NCBI GenBank assembly: GCA_033060915.1
Contig: CM065398.1
Span: forward strand, 1,245,001 to 1,309,000
Origin: Euryodendron excelsum
Taxonomy: Eukaryota; Streptophyta; Magnoliopsida; Ericales; Pentaphylacaceae
DNA: 64,000 bases
Direction of reading: 5' to 3'
The position numbers and the translations under genes were made by a program. Below the pieces are notes generated by a model. The model did not search any database. It was not told where the DNA came from and saw only the letters and a list, made by a program, of their open reading frames with translations. Shown piece after piece: positions 1-13,020 of the stretch (its first letter is position 1; every line of letters starts with the position of its first letter).

Positions 1-1330
1 TCACAGATTCATCAAATAAATGAATAGCCCAATGTACAAGGGGGGTTTCCATCATCCAGTTATAAGCATCCTCAAAATTTTCCTTCATTTCATTCATATT
101 TGTTTTGTATTCCACTTCGTTTGTTGCCCTGACAGCCCCCCAAAATAGGCTCCTTAGCTTAATCCTTGGAAATTTGCCATACAAGTTATTGTACAAGTGC
201 CTACCACAATACCTATTGTGGGCTTGTGGGAAATATTTTTTAATTGCATTAAGCACTCCTTTTTGTTAGATTTCTATTCTGAGACTGCCCAATCCAAGTA
301 TCCAGCAAATCAAGAAAGTATCCCCAGCTATCTTTAGTTTCTCCTTCTGCAATCGTGATAACTAGTGCAACCATTCCTAAATTGGCATCTAATGTAACAA
401 CAGACAACAACATTCCTTTGAATGCTCCCTTTAGGTGACAACCATCTAGACCTATGAAAGGCCTACACCTATTTATGAATTTATGAATCCATTCCTTATT
501 GCAGGGAAGGCAATGAAGAACATCTTAAAAATGGGACTCTATAAAATATTAGCATTTTCATTGTACTGCCTTTGATGGAAAGCCAGTTTGACTAAAGTAC
601 CAGGGTTATATTCTCTTAAAACAACTGCATATGCTGGCAGCTTGTTGTACGAGCTTACATAATCCCCCTTCTACCTTTCTTTGGCTCTCTTCCTTGCTTT
701 ATACAATCTAGTGTTAGAACACTCTATATGATATATGTCCCTTAAATCCTCTACCATGTTTTCAAGTGACATTTTTGGATTTTTCCTTAACTCTCTCTAA
801 AGCTTCTTAGCAATCCAAACAGAAGTTGCTTCAATATTATCCTTTGAGTTCCTAAGGCATGTGTGGACGGGGTTGCAGCTCTTCACTTTGTAGGTCACTC
901 CATCTAGCATAGGTGAGGTATGGATCCTTCATGGACAATCAGTTTTTGCACATTTAGCTGTAACTCTTCTCCTTTCATTCTTAATCCTCTTAAGAGTAAA
1001 CCCTTCTTGTATCATATAGTCTTTTAACACTGCCCTAAAATGGTTTACATTTTCAAAAATCTGGCCATTGTGAAACTCAATTTATCCCTTTTCATTTGTT
1101 GTAAATTCATTACCCTGCATTTACCTAGAAAGTCTTGCCAAAGGTACATCAGATTCATCACTCTCACAAGGAACAACTTCCTCATTGTTTGATTTATAAC
1201 TAGACAAGGCATCACTACTATCAGCATTATCACTTCCCCCACAAGATATCCCTAAATCCATTAGACTACCCCCACTTGAGAGGTCAAGTGGCATATTCTT
1301 CCATGAACCAAATTCGTCATCATCATTTAT
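1..1330 (-). pseudogene. MULE (Mutator-like) transposase remnant
   Basis: Read on the minus strand, this stretch gives broken but recognisable MuDR/MULE transposase. The N-terminal part around 1030-840 reads like the plant MuDR DNA-binding region (AVLKDYMIQEGFTLKRIKNE, then a Cys-rich stretch with KVKSCNPVHTC). Around 480-290 it reads FIGLDGCHLKGAFKG followed by a conserved VTLDANLG-type segment and ETKDSWGYFLDLL, which is the MULE DDE core including its first catalytic Asp. In-frame stops interrupt it several times (for example a TGA where a Trp is expected near 930), so it cannot make a full transposase. It continues off the left edge. The terminal inverted repeats were not found. Confidence 0.85.
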
Positions 1331-1373
1331 CTATTGAAAATTCTCATCATGAAATTTGGTTTCTCAGCAAGAT

Positions 1374-1639
1374 GAGAATGAAAAGTGAAGAGAGATGGAT
1401 AAGAATGAGGAGATGAATGAAGTGTGCTGCGGAAGCTTTTCTTTATTTAGTGCATTGAATAAAAAATTGAAAGAAGAGAAACAAAGTCATGAGAAGGATG
1501 CACAATGAGAATGAAAAGTGAAGAAAGATGGATAAGAATGACGAGATGAATAAAGTGTGCTGAGAAAGCTTTTCTTTATTTAGTGCGTTGAACAAAAAAT
1601 TGAAAGAAGAGAAACAACGTTATGAGAAGGATTTAGTAT
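1374..1639. repeat. Tandem duplication, 133-bp unit x2
   Basis: Two adjacent copies start at 1374 and 1507 with the shared opening GAGAATGAAAAGTGAAG and run in parallel through a shared AAGCTTTTCTTTATTTAGTG block. They differ at scattered single positions. The pair lies just upstream of the MULE transposase remnant in the transposase reading direction, so it could be terminal or subterminal MULE sequence; this is inference. Confidence 0.8.
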
Positions 1640-2121
1640 GGTTGGAATTTATGTCTTTTTAAAAATAATGTGTATATATTCAGTGCAAAAAGACATAAAT
1701 ACTCCTGACAAGTAACGGGAATAGACGGTTACTCACGGTTGGGGATCTTGCTGCTATTTTTCAAATCAAGAAGTCTTGCTGTCCATATCCGATATCACAG
1801 GAGTTTGGCTGAAATTCACCATTTTGAAAAGTAATGGTTCTTTTGTTGATGGGCCAATCTTGAGGGGCTCTGAGTAAAATTAATCCTTAATTTTTTGACA
1901 CGGGGGTTTAAAACCCCACGAGGGTGCGTATTTTGTACCCGTGAACTGGATAACGTTTTTCTACTAGTGTACTTGCTGGCTACAAACTCCTCACAGCTGC
2001 TGCTTTTGCCTTCCTAATTTTCACACTTCCCAGATTGCCATAAGAGAAACGATGAAACAACCGGCAACAGCCCTTCACTTCTGAATTCTAATACATATAT
2101 ATATATATATACATAGATGCA
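1640..2121. other. Intergenic, upstream region of PTAC14
   Basis: No coding sequence is seen. A short inverted repeat (ATTTATGTCTTTTT near 1647 and AAAAAGACATAAAT near 1688) may be the end of a small transposon or of the neighbouring MULE. The 482 bases must hold the PTAC14 promoter and leader. An (AT)n run at about 2093-2112 ends ten bases before the start codon; it is too close to the ATG to be called a TATA box. Confidence 0.5.
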
Positions 2122-5100
2122 ATGGCTTCCTCCATTCTTCTTCAGCAACCCGCCCATTTTTTCTTCTCCAACCTCCAGGTAACCCCCCAAACAAACCCTT
2201 TCTCTATTATTCTGTATGTGTGTGTAATACTTCCACTTCTAAACTTTGCTGCTCATGCGAAATAGTTGTTGAAAGCTTCCCGGCATGGATGGCCAACATC
2301 AGGAGGGCACATCATATGTGACACCAAGAAAAGCAAAAGAATTCGACCCATCAGTGCTTCTTCGGCTGTTGAGGCCCCTCCTTCTGCTTCATTCCCTCTC
2401 TTTCATCCTCCGCCCCAGCCTGAAGATTCACCTGCTTCTGAGGTAAAATAAAATAAAAACCCAACTATCCTATCAACCGTTTTTCACTTTTCTCTTGTCC
2501 ATCTTTATGTCATCATTTGCATTTTTATGGGTTTTGATTTGAGGAATACCCTTTGACTTTCAATTGAAATTCTTTAATTTTTTTACCTGAGTTTTTGCAC
2601 TTACCCATTCTAAAGTCGTAAGAGTCGAATTGCACAGCAGTTGGAGCCAGTAGACTCTGATTTCTATAGGATAGGATATGTTCGAAGTGTTAGAGCTTAT
2701 GGAATTGAATTCAAGGAAGGTCCTGATGGTTTTGGAGTCTATGCGTCCAAGGATGTCGAACCAACTCGTCGTGCCAGGGTCAGTTGCTTTTTAATTTGGG
2801 TTTATGTAATTTAAGTCATGACAATTTTGATTCATTATTTCTTTTTGTCAATGTTGTTATTGTGTTTTATTCAAATAGCAGCGGTTATGGGTTTTGAATT
2901 AATTCCTTAAACCTGAATTGCTATCACCTAATAGATTCCTTTATAATGTCCTCTTTTGTTCTTGATTGCACAGGTAATCATGGAAATTCCATTAGAATTG
3001 ATGTTAACCATAAGCCACAAGGTCCCGTGGATGTTTTTTCCGGATATAGTACCTATTGGTCATCCAATATTTGACATTATAAATTCAACCAATCCAGAGG
3101 TAATCATGTTCCTTTTCTTTTCTCATCTTATTATCATTAATGAATTTTGGTTGTGAAACTTTCATAATTTACTGTCTCCCAAACCTGTTTTGTATGAGTT
3201 CTCAGAACATGCTACTAATTGATGCTAAATTATTATCTTTTTCTTTTTTATTTGATTTTGTTCTCTTACTAGTCTCTTACAAATTGTACTTTTCCGTGGC
3301 AGACAGATTGGGACCTAAGATTAGCGTGTCTTCTTTTATTTGCATTTGATCAAGAGGATAACTTTTGGCAGCTATATGGTGACTTTTTGCCTAGTGCTGA
3401 TGAGTGCACTAGCTTGCTCCTAGCTACAGAGGTGTGTGCATGGATAAGAAAATAAAAGTTTTGATGTCTTAGAAAGTATTTATTGTTTGCTTTTGGTCTT
3501 GAGATATGAGTTCTTGTTTATTTCATCAAATTGGCTTTGAATTTGGTAAATTATTCATGGAAGGGCATGCCATGTAATAGTTTGCTGTATAAAGCAGCTT
3601 TTTTTTCAACCGTCTTTGATGCTTATGTATTGAGATTTGAGACAGACTTCAACCAAGGATCCAGCAAAATACTTTGAAAATTAAAGCTCATGTAGCAAGT
3701 TTTGATAATCAAATAGCATTTATGGCTCATCCCCTTGAGTCCTGCTTAATGCGTCTGATAGTTAAATACACAAACGCAAAACAATATGTCTTCCTTGTAA
3801 ACTATGTGTTTAGAAATTGTTAAGCTCATCCAATGGCTTTATGTATCTCATAAGATATCCCAAATTTTTTCATGACCAATATTAACCCAAGACTTTTAGA
3901 CACTCAGACACATGGTAACATAATTTCTTCAGTAGGTATAGAGATGAATTTAAAGCCTAAAATTTTAATTTGTTCTTCGGGATTGCGTATGCTACCAAGA
4001 TTCCACAATGTTTTCATCACCATTCTCCCACATGCTTTAGTTTTGTCTTTCTCTATTTTGACTAATTGTTGATTATAGAAGAAGTTCAAGTCTGGGGATG
4101 AAGCCTGTGCTTTGAGGCTTGTGCATCATGCTTTTGAAGATTATTATTCATTCTCCTGTGTCTGTCTTTTAAAACATCAATGAATCGCCATCTGGGCTTC
4201 CCTTGATAACTGCCATCTATTGGTTATTTGAATCCATATCCATGCCTAACAAAACTGAGCCTTTGGTTTGTCAATCGTAGCAAGGGTAGAAAAAAGCATA
4301 AATTTCACATCCAAAATAAAAGTTGGCCACGCATAACTAGAGTGACAAGACATTTTGTAAGCATTGCTTGCTTCATGCTATTAGAAGAGCTTGCTGAGTA
4401 ATCCTGTCCACAAGTCAAATTCTTTCCCATGTTACAAGCTCCTTGGTTTACTGCTTAAGCATGCCTCTTTTCTCAATTGTGTTTATACCTTGTAGGAGGA
4501 CCTTTTGGAGCTGCAGGACCAAAATCTTGCTTCAGCTATGAGAGAACAGCAATGCCGAGCCTTAGAATTTTGGGAAAAGAATTGGGTACGAGCAATCTGT
4601 TTGTCCAATTTAAGTATGAAGCAATCCTTCTATGCTGTCACAAGGTTTACTGTTGTAATCTGTTGCTCACTACTTAGCAAATTGTCTGTCTGGTCAGCAC
4701 TCTGCTGTACCTCTTAAAATAAAGCGCCTTGCTCGTGAACCAGAGAGATTCATTTGGGCAGTGAGTATGGCACAATCTCGATGCATTAGCCTGCAAATGA
4801 GGATTGGTGCACTAGTTCAAGATGCAAATATGTTAATCCCTTACGCTGGTGAGCCTCTTCCACTAGATTTTTGTTGTCTTAACATCTAATATTTTGTCTA
4901 TAGGAAAAAATTTTCTCATAGTTAGGCCATGGATAGCTGAGTAAGTTTAAATCTGTCTTTTGTGTTGTGACATCCTACTAGTACAATTGAATTTGGTTTT
5001 AATCCTAGTGACATTGTTTACCACCTCTCACAGGTAGCACAAAATTTCATCAGTGAACTGTTGTTTTTCACTTTCTAATGCAATTTAAAAAATTAAGATT

Positions 5101-8100
5101 TAGTAGTAGTTCAACTTCACCAAAAGTAATGTATGAAATTTGTACACTTTTCAAGAAACTGGTAAAATGACTTTACTGAACTGCAACCCTGAAAGTGCAT
5201 GAAAAACTTGTCAGCCACTACTCTAATCAGACTGATCATATTTTTCGTATTTCTAAACAACTATTTATCTCAATTCCCTCAAGTTTCTTGGTGTATAAGT
5301 CATTTGGCTATTTTGTTACTGTCGTCTACTGAATAAACAATATTTTGCAGACATGCTAAACCATTCTTTTCAGCCAAATTGTTTCTTCCATTGGCGTTTC
5401 AAGGACCGCATGCTTGAGGTGATGATAAATGCAGGGCAACGGATTAAAAAAGGAGAGGAGGTACAATTTTTTGCTGATCTTTAGATGTATCTATTTTGTA
5501 AATAGGTTGACTGTTTGTTCCACATGGAACTCTGCACGACTTTGTTCGTCATGTTATAATTACCCTTATGTGTTATATGACTTCAGATTTTCTAGAATAT
5601 GAGAAAATTCCAAGATATAGTCCTTCTCGATATAATGAAAGCAACTGATAGTGTCTTAAGGCCATTCCTCACCTACAGTAGTGGCAAGTTATAGTTGAAC
5701 CAACAAGAAAAACCTATCACGGAAATTATTATGATAATGAAGTTTGAGATTTTTGACCTGCGAATAGAGCTGCAAGTGTTGCAAACCTAGTTGGAGCCGT
5801 CAAATATTTGATACATCTAAGTAACCAATATAATAGTTTCTCTCCTGTCAATGACATCCAGCATGTTATGTTCATTCTTTCTTTATAATAAAACCTTGTT
5901 GATAATGCTTTGATCTTGTCATTTTCTCAAATATCCTATTTCCCGTCTCCAAATAGACTTGAGACTGACTATGAATTATAATGAGTTGTCAGCGAACAAC
6001 AGCATCCAGATGATTATGGAGAACGTGCATTAGTTATGTGCCAAATAGGGGTACAGGTTATGCAAGATGTTAGAGAACTTCCATACTTTGTAGTTATTAT
6101 TATATGAAGGATGTATGACTTAGACGTGTAGGATGTCAAACATAGCAACACTTGAGAAGTATAGCAAGATCCCTTATCTATTATTTATATCTATAAACTA
6201 GTAAACCCTTGTACCTGATATCATTAATGAACCAACTTGGTGCATCGGTTTTTAACTAATATTCTTTTCTTGTTTATAGTATATTATAACTTTTCATATA
6301 CATATTATGATGTCCCTTAGGGGATATCCTAGTGGTTTAGGCTGCATTCCCCCAATAAAGAGACTCGAGTTCACGTCCCGTTAGTTACCTATCAAAAAAA
6401 TATAAATATTATGAGAATGTAAATCTTTTGTATAAATAGGTGTGCATGTATGTGCATATATGTATGTATTAACTATATGAAGATTTTATTAAACTTGCGG
6501 TTAGTAGGTGTGCAGAAATCCGTTTATAAGATAACTCAAAGGCTCACTTTTGGCATTTTTATTTGACAACTTATTTGTGTCACAATGTCACGTCATATAT
6601 AATCACGTGTTAAATATGCAATACCACTTGGGGCCTGTTTGGTTGCACAAATTGCCTCATTTAATGAATTACTTCATTTTGAATTAACAAATTTAAAATT
6701 TATGAATTTATAAATGAGTCAAATCAAGATTGAATAGTGTTTGGGAGGTCCAACAAAAGATGCATCCTTTCTAAATTGACTTATTTTAAATTATATTTGA
6801 AAGGCAAAACATGTCTACAAACACCAATTTAACCATAAGAAAAATATGTAGAAAAGAGAAAACATGTCTTCCAACCTTCGAAGGAACAAAATAACATGAT
6901 TACTACTAACAAAAAAGAAATATGAAGATCAATCATATTTCATTCTCTTGCTCTTTGTTGATTAATGTAATCACGCCACATATCCCTAGTAGTAGAATCT
7001 AGCAAATCTTTTGCTACTTAAGTTGTCTTTTGTCAGAAATGTCTCTTTGAACTAATCCACAAGAGCTGGTTCCAACTTGTGGATCATTATGCACCCCGTT
7101 ATCATATTTTTCATAAGCCCAATCATTACATCCAGTTTCAATGCCAATGAAATTGTGAATCACACAAAGAGCTATCTCCAATTTAGCTTGAGTACGAAAT
7201 GGAAAAGGCCACGCCATCCTCAAAATAGGAAATCATGTCTTAAACACGCCTAATATTCTTTCAACTGCATTTTGTAATGATGCATGACAATAATTAAACA
7301 ACTCTTTTGCAGTTTGTGGAGCTTGATGATCAGAACTAAATTCTTTCAAATAATTTCTCACCCAACAACCCCAACACCCCCCACCCCCCCCTGCGGACGA
7401 TATGCGCAATGAAGTTTGGCAAATTTATGCAGCCAGCATAAACAAGATAATATATTTACCTATGTACACACAATAATTCATTAATGTGAAAATCACAATA
7501 TAAAGAGGGGAAAAAAAACTCCCAATTTTTCCAATTTCTTGAAATTCTTCATCAGTTTATCCATCACAATAGTCTCAGTTCCCTAAAGGACAACACAGAC
7601 CTATAAGATCAAATAAACATTTAAAAAAGTTAATCAGGTTAGCAGGTCATATATTACAATGGTCTAATTACGTAATGGTCTTATATTTACATTAATATGC
7701 TACATTTAAAGCAATTGAACCATTCAATATTTGTAGAATGACCAAACATGCACTAAAGATCTTGCTTTAGCTCTTCCATTTCGCTACACATCCCAGCTAG
7801 TTCATAAGCAATTACAATAGTCTAATACATGTATATATGGTTACAAACTTGGTTTCTGCATCAGATATTGGACAAAGGTTCATAGTGTGATATTCAAGAC
7901 CTATGAAAATGCTTTCAAACATGTTGCTTTGCCTGCTCGCTGTTCTTTTTCTGTTAATAATTAAAACTTTAATAATCTGGAGAGGTAGTTCATACGATAG
8001 GGGGAAATTGGTCTCTGCAAGTCTTGGATGGAGAAAACCAGCTGTGATTTACGGACTGAACCTTCACACAACATATTGCTTGGTTTTGTCATGAAAGGCT

Positions 8101-11100
8101 AGTACAAAATTCCAGCCTGCCGTATAATTTCAGAAGCACAAGATATCTAAACATCACGTGTCTAAGCAGTTAAAACTGAATTACAATTCAACCTTTCGAC
8201 AGTTGTGTGTGTTCAAAATACTGTTGAATAGTTGCATGCATTAACAGCCTGCAAACCTGCTAGTAATGTATCGTGGAGTTCTAAGATCTTTCTCTTTGAT
8301 ATATATAGTTTTAAGAGATCTGTGTGTGGACATGTGTTTGTGTGTGTGTCTCTGCCTTCACGACTGTGCATGTGCCTGCATGTGCAGATGCATACCCTAG
8401 ACAGAATGACTGCATGTACACAGTTAGATCACAAGGGGGATGCAGGGCAAGAGCTGTCAATTTTGTTAAGTAAATACAAATACACACTCCAACAAATTGG
8501 GTACATAAACCAAATGAATGGACCTCTCCCTTTGATGTATAACACATCAGAAATAGAACTGACACGCATTTAGATGATTGAAAAATTACAAGATAAGTGG
8601 AAACTACATATGAGTTAGAAAATTCAGTTTTGAAATAAAAACTATGGTGTGCCTGTACTTCACTAGCATGAAAGAGAAAGAGTACTACAGTCTACATATA
8701 AAATACCAAGAATAATGTTCTGCAACAACCTTCGTCCCTAGTGGACATGGTTGTGTTAGAATCACTGTTCTGTATTGTGTCACTGTTGCTGCTGCTGCTG
8801 CTGCTGCTGCTCTCTCTCTCTCTCTCTCTCTCTCTCTGCGTGTGTGTGTGTGAGTGTATGTGTCATTTTTATTAGTTGTATGATTGTATCCTCTAATACT
8901 AGAAAGAGTAGAAAACAGTTTAAAGGGATAAAATAGGGGAATAACTTTCTGGTGACATGTCTCAGCCAAACTCTTTGCACTGGAAAAGTAACCTTTTTTT
9001 CCCTTCTTTTTGGTTTTTCTTTTCTTATGTTTTTTTTTATTTTTATTTTTTGTGGCTAGAATGAAGAGCTTTATTCAAAGCTGTACACAACAAAAGAAAC
9101 AAAGTAAAGGCTACAGCCAAGCCACTCAGCAACCAACCTACAGTACACTAACAATGAACAAAACATAAGGAAGGAACATTGGTGGAACCAACCCTTAAAC
9201 TAACAAGCAACAACAGATATTTTTTTGTTCATATTCAATAATTTTATCATAATTGTACCCTTTTTGTGAGAACAGCTGCTTTCTTTTTGTTTTCCTTTTC
9301 GTCTTAAGAAAATTTTATATTGTTATAATGTTGTATGCTCTTAGACATGGTAATCAAGGACTCCCTATAGCAACTTAAATATTTTAGAGGCAATTATTTA
9401 GAAGGTCTTGAATTTAAATATCATTGCTATCCGGTTCATGATAGAGACTTTGGCCTAGTAAAAGGGAACGTGTAAAGCTTTTAACTGCAGAAACTACATA
9501 GGGATTTGGTGAGAAACAATAACCAATGTTGTCAACCCATCTAAGCAGACAGGTAAAAATCCCTACTAATGAGTTGCCTCATACCTGAAATAGTCAGGGT
9601 ATCAATTTCATCAGACCATCATTCATATTATTTTTCAGTATAGTGACAATCTCCACTAGGGACTTTGTCAAACAATTGAGATGAAAATTAAGAACAATGA
9701 CTTGGTTTACATGATTTTAACCCACTGAGCTGACACAAAACACTAAACTTATACTAATCAAGCTAAGCTCAAAACGAGTGATACAAGGCCAGAGAGAGAT
9801 AGAGAGGAGAAGGAGAAGAAGAAGAAGTTAAACAGGTTCAAGAGTGAAGTATAAAAGAATGAAATACCTTATATTCAAACCAAAGATGTCTCCTTTCACT
9901 TAGAAATGCGAGCAACAACAAAATCTGAATAAATTGATCATCATTAACATCTCTGTGGTGAATACCTAACCGTATATACCTATATATGTGTATATATTCA
10001 CACACACACACACACACATATATAGAGAGAGAGAGAGAGAGAAAACCTCTGTGTGGCAAGCCCCCTCCAGCCATCAGAGCCAGAGCTAGATTAGTCACTG
10101 TGAAAATTGAGGCCATATCTGTAGGATCAGAGAGCTGCTCTGCAAATGATGTAAAACAGTCAATGGGTTTGTGTGTGTGTGGGTTTTGCTTTTTTTTTTT
10201 TTTTTTTTTTTTGAGGGGGGGGGAGGGGAGTCGAAGAAGCTTGGACACTAAAATCTTTAGAAAATTTTGAGTTTTAGGAGAAATATGAACAGGTTTATCT
10301 TTTTACAAAGGAAGTGGAATTAGTCCATTATTGAGTTATTTCATTTTAACAACCACACATATTGAATTTTCCAATTTATGAATGGGCCAATTCTAGAACA
10401 GGGCAATTTCTATTTTGGAAAACCAAACAGGCCCTTAGTGTTTTTCCCCCTGATCAAAGACAGCAATTAATCAAGGAAGTTGGTCTTTTGGGCTACATTA
10501 TTTGGTTTCTTATTATAATGAAATTATAAATGATAACTGTAAGGAACATGTATTGAATGCAATGGAATTGTAATGATTCTTCTTAAAGAATAAAGGCTGG
10601 AGCCGCTAGAGTTTTCATTGGTTAGATTCTTTAATCATGATATAGGTCTAGTTATGCTTTATTTGTAAAAATATACAATATAGATTTAGTGATGATTCCA
10701 ATTATAGATGGTTGAAGTAAATCATTGTTGTAGTTTGTTATAGGAATTCGCTCAGACTGAGACAATATATATCTTGGTTCCTACAAAAATTGAACTGCTA
10801 GTTGTTCTTATATATAATACTTCTTAGTCATCCCAAGTACTCCTTCCGTCCCATTTGCTAGAAGAAAGAATGAATTCTGGTGATAAGCCTGAAAACCCAC
10901 AGAAACAGCCTCTCCGCGTGCAGGGGTAAGGCTGCATTCACCCCACACTTGCGGGAGCCTAGTGCATTGGCTGCCGAAGCCTGAAAACTAAAACTTCTAG
11001 AGAATCCTTAATGCCTATATCAAGCTGACCAGGATAACAAATTCAATTCCTAATTTAACCAGAACAAGCCCAGCAAAAAATTTCTACCTCTAAGTGTCTG

Positions 11101-12931
11101 CCTTTAGCAGAAACACATGCACACACATGTATGTATGTATTTTTTATTAGAATTTTGAAAGCAAATATAACAACATTGTGAGTGCAAAGAAGTTGTGAAT
11201 TTGCAATCTAGTTTTATTGTAACCTTTACCAACTATCTGAACTTGTTGACCTAGCATTCTTGCTGACAATCACTAAAGTCAATCTGTATGCTGTAAATAC
11301 TTTATTAATACCAAGAGCAAAACTGTTGATGGGCACCATGTTTTCCATAAACATCAGAAGTATAGCTCTTTGGAATTTCTGCTATCTTCATAGAAATCTG
11401 TTTCCGCAAGACTGCAACTAATTTACTATTTCAACCATGAAACTTCAAAATAACAATTTATGTATCAATAAGATGCTTTTGCATAATTTTGCCATGGCTT
11501 CTAGAGTGATCCAGAGTGCAAGAAACTTACTGTGGGAATTTTTTCTTTTGATAAGTAAAGATAAAACATCTTAAAAGTGGTACCAAGGGGGTACCACCCA
11601 TGTACAAAAGTAGAGGATCAAAACACAATCCTAAATCCTTCAAACATCAATTATTCAGAAAGCTCTACGAAATCCAATAATTGACTTGAGGATGGATCAC
11701 AACCACCCAACAACCAACCATACAAAAGAGGTAAAAATCTACTTTTCAAAGTGAGCAAAGATTCTTCAATTCCTTGAAATATCCTCGGACTACAGTCTTC
11801 CCAAATAATCCACAACAAAGCATGTGGTACCAAAAATCCATGCCTTCTTTTTCCACTTTCTAACTTAAGTTCATCTTCATACATGTTGTATTAAACATGG
11901 AGATATCTAACAATTTCATTGAATTTTCGCAGATGACAGTCAATTACATGAGTCAGCAGAAGAATGACATGTTAATGCAAAGATATGGCTTTTCATCATC
12001 TGTGGTAATTTGCTTCAGCTGTACTCTTTTCCAGAAAGATACTTTTTCAGTTTTGTCTTACTTTTATGTTGTTAAATTGTGCAGATAATGCAGACAGTGA
12101 AATAACTTAATATAGTTATGTTTTTCTCTTTCAAAATTAAGTGAAAAGAGGTTTTTTTTTTTTAAAGCTATTTATATAAATCTGATGACAGTCAAGAGCA
12201 AAAGCTAATCAGTTTATGTGGATGTACTACATACATAGTTACATACACATCTATGTATGCATATATCATAAAATGCATGCATACGGCATTCATATGGAGA
12301 GACCAACTGTTTGTACAAATTGTTTTAGAGACAAGTAGGCTTAGTTACATGATAGTTCTCCTCGCAAAGATTGGGTTTTAGTTTTCTCGTCCATCTTGGT
12401 GTTCTTAATTACTTGGCAAATGACAGTTCATTAATAACATAAAATATACCTGTATCTTTTCCGTAGTACTATCTCATGAGTATGTGACAAGTGACAACTA
12501 TATCTGTGAGACGCCCAACTTTATCCAAGATTGCCATTAATTGAGTTTTATGTGCATATCGAAATTATTAGTTCACCCATGATGGCTCAATGCTGTCATC
12601 AGATAAATGCTTCAGATTTGGCGCAAAGGACCTCCGTTACCATGTTGACATAATCATCATAGTTAGTACCAGACGAAATGCTGAGTGATTATAGAAGTAT
12701 GTAAATAATATCTTTCATTACCATTCACTATGGGCCTTTATAGGAGACTTTTGTACCATATATATCTGGGGTCCAGCATTAAAGCCGATTGTAAATTAAC
12801 TAAGATGACTTATGTCATTAGTGAATACAAAAACCTCTGAGGAATGGTTCTTGAAGTTGTTAACATGCCAATGGCTGAAAATAAAAATTTCAACAGAGGT
12901 GCGTGTGTGCGTAAGCATGCACGCGTGCGTG

Positions 12932-13020
<89 letters not shown>

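Larger units (their letters stand above)
6631..10434 (-). mobile_element. Degenerate PIF/Harbinger DNA transposon
   Basis: The left end is GGGCCTGTTTGGTT and the right end is AACCAAACAGGCCC, an exact 14-bp inverted repeat. It is flanked by TTG on the left and TTA on the right, a near match to the 3-bp TWA target duplication of Harbinger elements. Near both ends the sequence is again alike in inverted orientation (AATTTATGAAT-type blocks). A HARBI1-type transposase remnant lies inside on the minus strand. About 3.8 kb long and inserted in PTAC14 intron 8. The remainder holds microsatellites and an AT-rich stretch at about 9000-9230 that may be another retroposon fragment. Confidence 0.8.

Noticed and set aside
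6320..6385. A functional tRNA gene
   Set aside because: The A- and B-box-like motifs are present, but the ends do not pair as an acceptor stem and the sequence runs into a LINE-type A-rich tail.
8685..8980. Minus-strand ORFs with polyalanine or polyglutamine
   Set aside because: They come from the (GCT)n(CT)n(GT)n microsatellite inside a transposon in an intron.
9001..9230. A LINE or gene 3' end
   Set aside because: T-rich start and AT-rich body only; no coding similarity or clear tail was found.
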